Below, piece by piece: positions 5,691 to 8,008 of a stretch of 8,008 nt of DNA. The position numbers were made by a program, and so were the translations under genes. Source of the stretch: Spirochaetales bacterium (GTDB taxonomy: Bacteria > Spirochaetota > Spirochaetia > Sphaerochaetales > Sphaerochaetaceae). The notes under the pieces are model-generated. The model searched no databases. It was not told the origin of the DNA and was given only the letters and a program-made list of their open reading frames with translations. Each line of letters starts with the position of its first letter. The stretch's first letter is position 1. The stretch lies in the NCBI GenBank assembly GCA_017614625.1, contig JAGABK010000133.1, forward strand, positions 1 to 8,008, given 5' to 3'.

Positions 5691-8008
5691 GAGTAGACTG
5701 CATCATCAACGGAAAGAGCAGAAGCTTCGATGTCGATCCCCTGATGAAGCTGCGCGAGATGCTTCTGATCAACGGAAACTTCGCCGTGCGCGACAGCGAC
5801 GACGGCGAGGGCTTCTGCGGAAGCGACACCGTCCTCGTGGACGGGACTCCGGTCTTCTCCAACCTCGTCCTTGCGGGCGAGGTGAACGGATGCGAGATCC
5901 GCACTCCGGACGGCCTTGGCAATCCCCGGAACCTGACTGTCGTGCAGCAGGCCATGATAGACGCGGGAATAGTGCAGAGCGCCTACAACGCCCCTGCTGC
6001 GGCCCTTCTTCTGACATGGCTTCTTGAGAACAATCCCAATCCGTCGAAGGACGAGATCCGCGACGCGCTTTCAGGCATCTTCATCAGAGACGCAGGATAC
6101 GAGCATTATTATCTGGCAGTGAAGCTGGCCAGGGAGAAGATGCAGGGAGGATGCTACAAGAGCGAGATCGCACCTTCCTTCAGACCTGAGCTGGACATAG
6201 TGGGCAAGCCTGCACCCAAGATCGACGGACCGCAGCTCGTGTCCGGAGAGAGGGCCTTCGTGGAGGACTACGTCACGTCCGACGCCCTTCACATAGCGGT
6301 GCTCAGAAGCCCGCACGCCAGCGCCTACATCAACAGCATCGACGATTCCGAGGCCCGGAAGGTGGAGGGCGTTGTGGAGATCCTCACCGCGTACAACACC
6401 CCCGAGACCCATTACATGCAGGCGGGCCAGGGCAATCCCGAGCCTTCGCCCCATGACAGGCGCCTCTTCAACATGAAGGTCCGCCACGTGGGAGACCGCG
6501 TGGCAGCAGTCATCGCCGAGACGCTCGAGGCGGCCCGTGAGGCCTGCTCGAAGATCAAGGTGGACTACGAGGTGCTTCCTGCCGTCTTCACCGTGGAGGA
6601 GGCCATGGCCCCCGGAGCGCCGCTCGTGCACAACGGCATAGTGGAGTACCGCGCCGGAGCCCCCGAGGACCTGGACGAGTACAACAGGCTGGCCGGAGAC
6701 CCGAGGGAGGGGAAGGTGATCTACCAGTTCCCGCTCCATGCGGACATCCACAGAAACATAGCCGCATCGAACAAGGGCGAGATAGGGAACGTGGACGAGG
6801 CGTTCGCCAGTTCGGATGCCGTGGTCGAGGCCACGTACCAGACAAGCCAGATCCAGCACACTCCGCTGGAGCCGCACATCTGCTTCGCCAAGATGGAGGG
6901 CGGGCGCCTTGTGGTCTACGCCTCCACGCAGGTTCCCTACCACGTCAGGAGGATTGTGGGCTGGGTGACGGGCCTTCCCGAGAACAGGATCCACGTCATC
7001 AAGACACGCGTGGGAGGAGGTTACGGCTCCAAGCAGGACATCCTGATCGAGGACCTGACGGCCTACGCTTCGTTCGTCACCGGACGCCCGGTGCTGTGCC
7101 GCAACACCAGGGAGGAGGAGTTCATAGCCAACTCCACAAGGCACCCCATGCGCGTCCACGTGAAGATGTCGGGAAACAAGGACGGCAGGTTCACAGGTAT
7201 CTTCATGGAGGTCTGCGCCAACACCGGACCCTACGGAAACCACTGTCTTACGGTCCCCATGAACAGCTGCTCCAAGACGCTGCCGCTTTTCAAGTGCGAC
7301 AACATGAGATACGACCTTAAGGTCTACTACACCAACACGCCGCCTGCCGGAGCCTACCAGGGCTACGGAACTCCCAAGGGCACCTACGGACTGATGATGG
7401 CCATGGCCGAGCTTGCTGACAAGCTGGGCGTGGACTACCGCGAGATGGTCGAGAAGAACCACGTTGACGAAGGCTACATGCTCGAGATCCTCAAGGGTCT
7501 CGGAGAGGGCCGGGAAGGCAACGTCGTGCCTGTCGGATCGTGCGGTCTGAACGAGGCGATTGAGAAGGGCTGCGAGATGATCGGCTGGGGCAAAAAGGAA
7601 GCTTCCGATAGCCCGGATTGGAAGATAGGCAAGGGTTTTGCCATGATCATGCAGGGATCAGGCCTTCCCGGGCTCGACCACTCCGAGGCAATAGCAAAGC
7701 TCGAAACCGACGGAACGGTCATCCTGAACAGCGGCGGAGCGGACATCGGAACAGGTCTGGACACCATCTCTGCGAAGATCGTCTCCGAGATCCTGAAGCT
7801 GCCCATGGACAGGATCACGGTCGTCTCCGGAGACACCGATTCGTGCGCCTTCGACACAGGAGCATACGCCTCGTCCGGAACGTTCTTCTCGGGCAACGCA
7901 TCGCTTGCCGCGGCGCGCAAGCTCAAGGACATGATGATAGCCGAGGCCGCCTTCCAGATGGGCGAGGACGCCGGGGACCTGGACATCAGGGCACCGGGCG
8001 AGATCTTC
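5687..8008 (+). CDS. xdhD: XdhD-type molybdopterin oxidoreductase with degenerate Fe-S domain, 3'-truncated
   Basis: The frame is open for 774 codons and runs off the right edge; E. coli XdhD is about 956 residues, so some 180 are missing. Residues 1-155 align with a two-cluster ferredoxin subunit (LREMLLINGN, VVQQAMIDAGIVQ, ENNPNPSKDEIRDALSG), but of the eight cluster cysteines only Cys44 remains. The others read Asp39, Asp47, Asn59, Ser98, Asn101, Ile133 and Asp135. From about 173 (GKPAPKIDG) the molybdopterin part begins, with LRSPHA at 206-211 and VRHVGDRVAAVIAE in the hammerhead. The pocket shows Gln415, GGGYGSKQ at 443-450 with Gln450 in place of the purine-binding Glu, AYQGYGTPKG with Gln558 in place of the Arg, and GADIGTGLDT with Thr689 in place of the MGQG Gln. 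From memory, E. coli XdhD shares these features, so this is the family state and not decay. Its partner is the YgfM protein encoded just upstream. A role in anaerobic urate metabolism is inferred from the family. Confidence 0.93.
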   Translation, partial: MRVDCIINGKSRSFDVDPLMKLREMLLINGNFAVRDSDDGEGFCGSDTVLVDGTPVFSNLVLAGEVNGCEIRTPDGLGNPRNLTVVQQAMIDAGIVQSAYNAPAAALLLTWLLENNPNPSKDEIRDALSGIFIRDAGYEHYYLAVKLAREKMQGGCYKSEIAPSFRPELDIVGKPAPKIDGPQLVSGERAFVEDYVTSDALHIAVLRSPHASAYINSIDDSEARKVEGVVEILTAYNTPETHYMQAGQGNPEPSPHDRRLFNMKVRHVGDRVAAVIAETLEAAREACSKIKVDYEVLPAVFTVEEAMAPGAPLVHNGIVEYRAGAPEDLDEYNRLAGDPREGKVIYQFPLHADIHRNIAASNKGEIGNVDEAFASSDAVVEATYQTSQIQHTPLEPHICFAKMEGGRLVVYASTQVPYHVRRIVGWVTGLPENRIHVIKTRVGGGYGSKQDILIEDLTAYASFVTGRPVLCRNTREEEFIANSTRHPMRVHVKMSGNKDGRFTGIFMEVCANTGPYGNHCLTVPMNSCSKTLPLFKCDNMRYDLKVYYTNTPPAGAYQGYGTPKGTYGLMMAMAELADKLGVDYREMVEKNHVDEGYMLEILKGLGEGREGNVVPVGSCGLNEAIEKGCEMIGWGKKEASDSPDWKIGKGFAMIMQGSGLPGLDHSEAIAKLETDGTVILNSGGADIGTGLDTISAKIVSEILKLPMDRITVVSGDTDSCAFDTGAYASSGTFFSGNASLAAARKLKDMMIAEAAFQMGEDAGDLDIRAPGEIF

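Larger units (their letters stand above)
1303..8008 (+). other. Putative operon of two molybdenum-hydroxylase systems
   Basis: Five genes follow one another with overlaps of 1, 13, 8 and 4 bases and no intergenic space, each with its own Shine-Dalgarno site inside the preceding gene. This is direct sequence evidence for co-translation. Transcription as one unit is inference; a promoter could lie in 1219-1302 or upstream of ssnA outside the window. The operon continues past the right edge. Confidence 0.8.

Noticed and set aside
5659..6027. A 122-codon plus-strand open frame at the start of xdhD
   Set aside because: It is a different frame of the same DNA with Arg-rich, motif-free translation. 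The XdhD frame from 5687 is the real one.
5687..6110. Loss of cysteines as evidence of a pseudogene or sequencing error
   Set aside because: The frame is intact for 774 codons, substitutions are clean replacements within conserved surroundings, and E. coli XdhD, as recalled, has the same loss.
6071..7462. A 463-codon minus-strand open frame opposite xdhD
   Set aside because: The plus strand here is uninterrupted XdhD-type coding with clear motifs, and the antisense protein resembles nothing recognisable.
1303..8008. Selenocysteine (in-frame UGA) in the molybdenum enzymes
   Set aside because: No in-frame UGA interrupts any of the genes. Selenium in this enzyme class is thought to be a labile cofactor ligand, which leaves no codon signature.

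Overview
The window is a single gene cluster on the + strand. It encodes the anaerobic purine and selenium-associated molybdenum-hydroxylase system best known from the Escherichia coli ygfK-ssnA-ygfM-xdhD region. There are six genes and only one gap, of 84 bases. No RNA genes, mobile elements, CRISPR arrays or long repeats are visible.

Layout: (1) bases 1-1218 hold the 3' part of ssnA, an amidohydrolase of the cyclic-deaminase type; its first roughly 50 residues lie off the left edge. (2) Bases 1219-1302 are non-coding and hold a strong GC hairpin and the ribosome binding site of the next gene. (3) Bases 1303-4894 encode a complete three-subunit xanthine-dehydrogenase-type enzyme in the order molybdenum subunit, 2x[2Fe-2S] subunit, FAD subunit. 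(4) Bases 4887-5690 encode a second, short FAD subunit of the YgfM type. (5) From 5687 off the right edge runs an XdhD-type protein, a ferredoxin-like domain fused to a molybdopterin-binding domain. It is open for 774 codons. Every junction from 1303 onward is an overlap (1, 13, 8 and 4 bases) preceded by a strong Shine-Dalgarno sequence, so genes two to six look like one translationally coupled operon.

How the genes may work together: the first enzyme has all eight Fe-S cysteines and the Glu/Arg pair that binds purines in xanthine oxidoreductases, so it should be a normal purine hydroxylase. The XdhD-type protein differs. Its N-terminal ferredoxin domain keeps the fold-defining sequence but has lost seven of eight cluster cysteines, and its molybdenum pocket has Gln in place of both purine-binding residues. 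SsnA, YgfM and XdhD belong to the gene set that recent genetic work (from memory) ties to anaerobic urate breakdown. A reasonable inference is that the first enzyme makes oxopurines, the YgfM/XdhD pair (probably with YgfK encoded elsewhere) carries out a different redox step on them, and SsnA opens or hydrolyses a product ring. The arrangement is unusual because the complete xanthine dehydrogenase cassette sits between ssnA and ygfM-xdhD, which are adjacent in E. coli.

Organism: the coding sequence is GC-rich, with frequent AGG arginine and ATA isoleucine codons and strong GGAGG-type ribosome binding sites. This suggests an anaerobic, probably gut or rumen, prokaryote. Spirochaetes, Synergistota and Clostridia are all possible, and the sequence alone does not decide between them.
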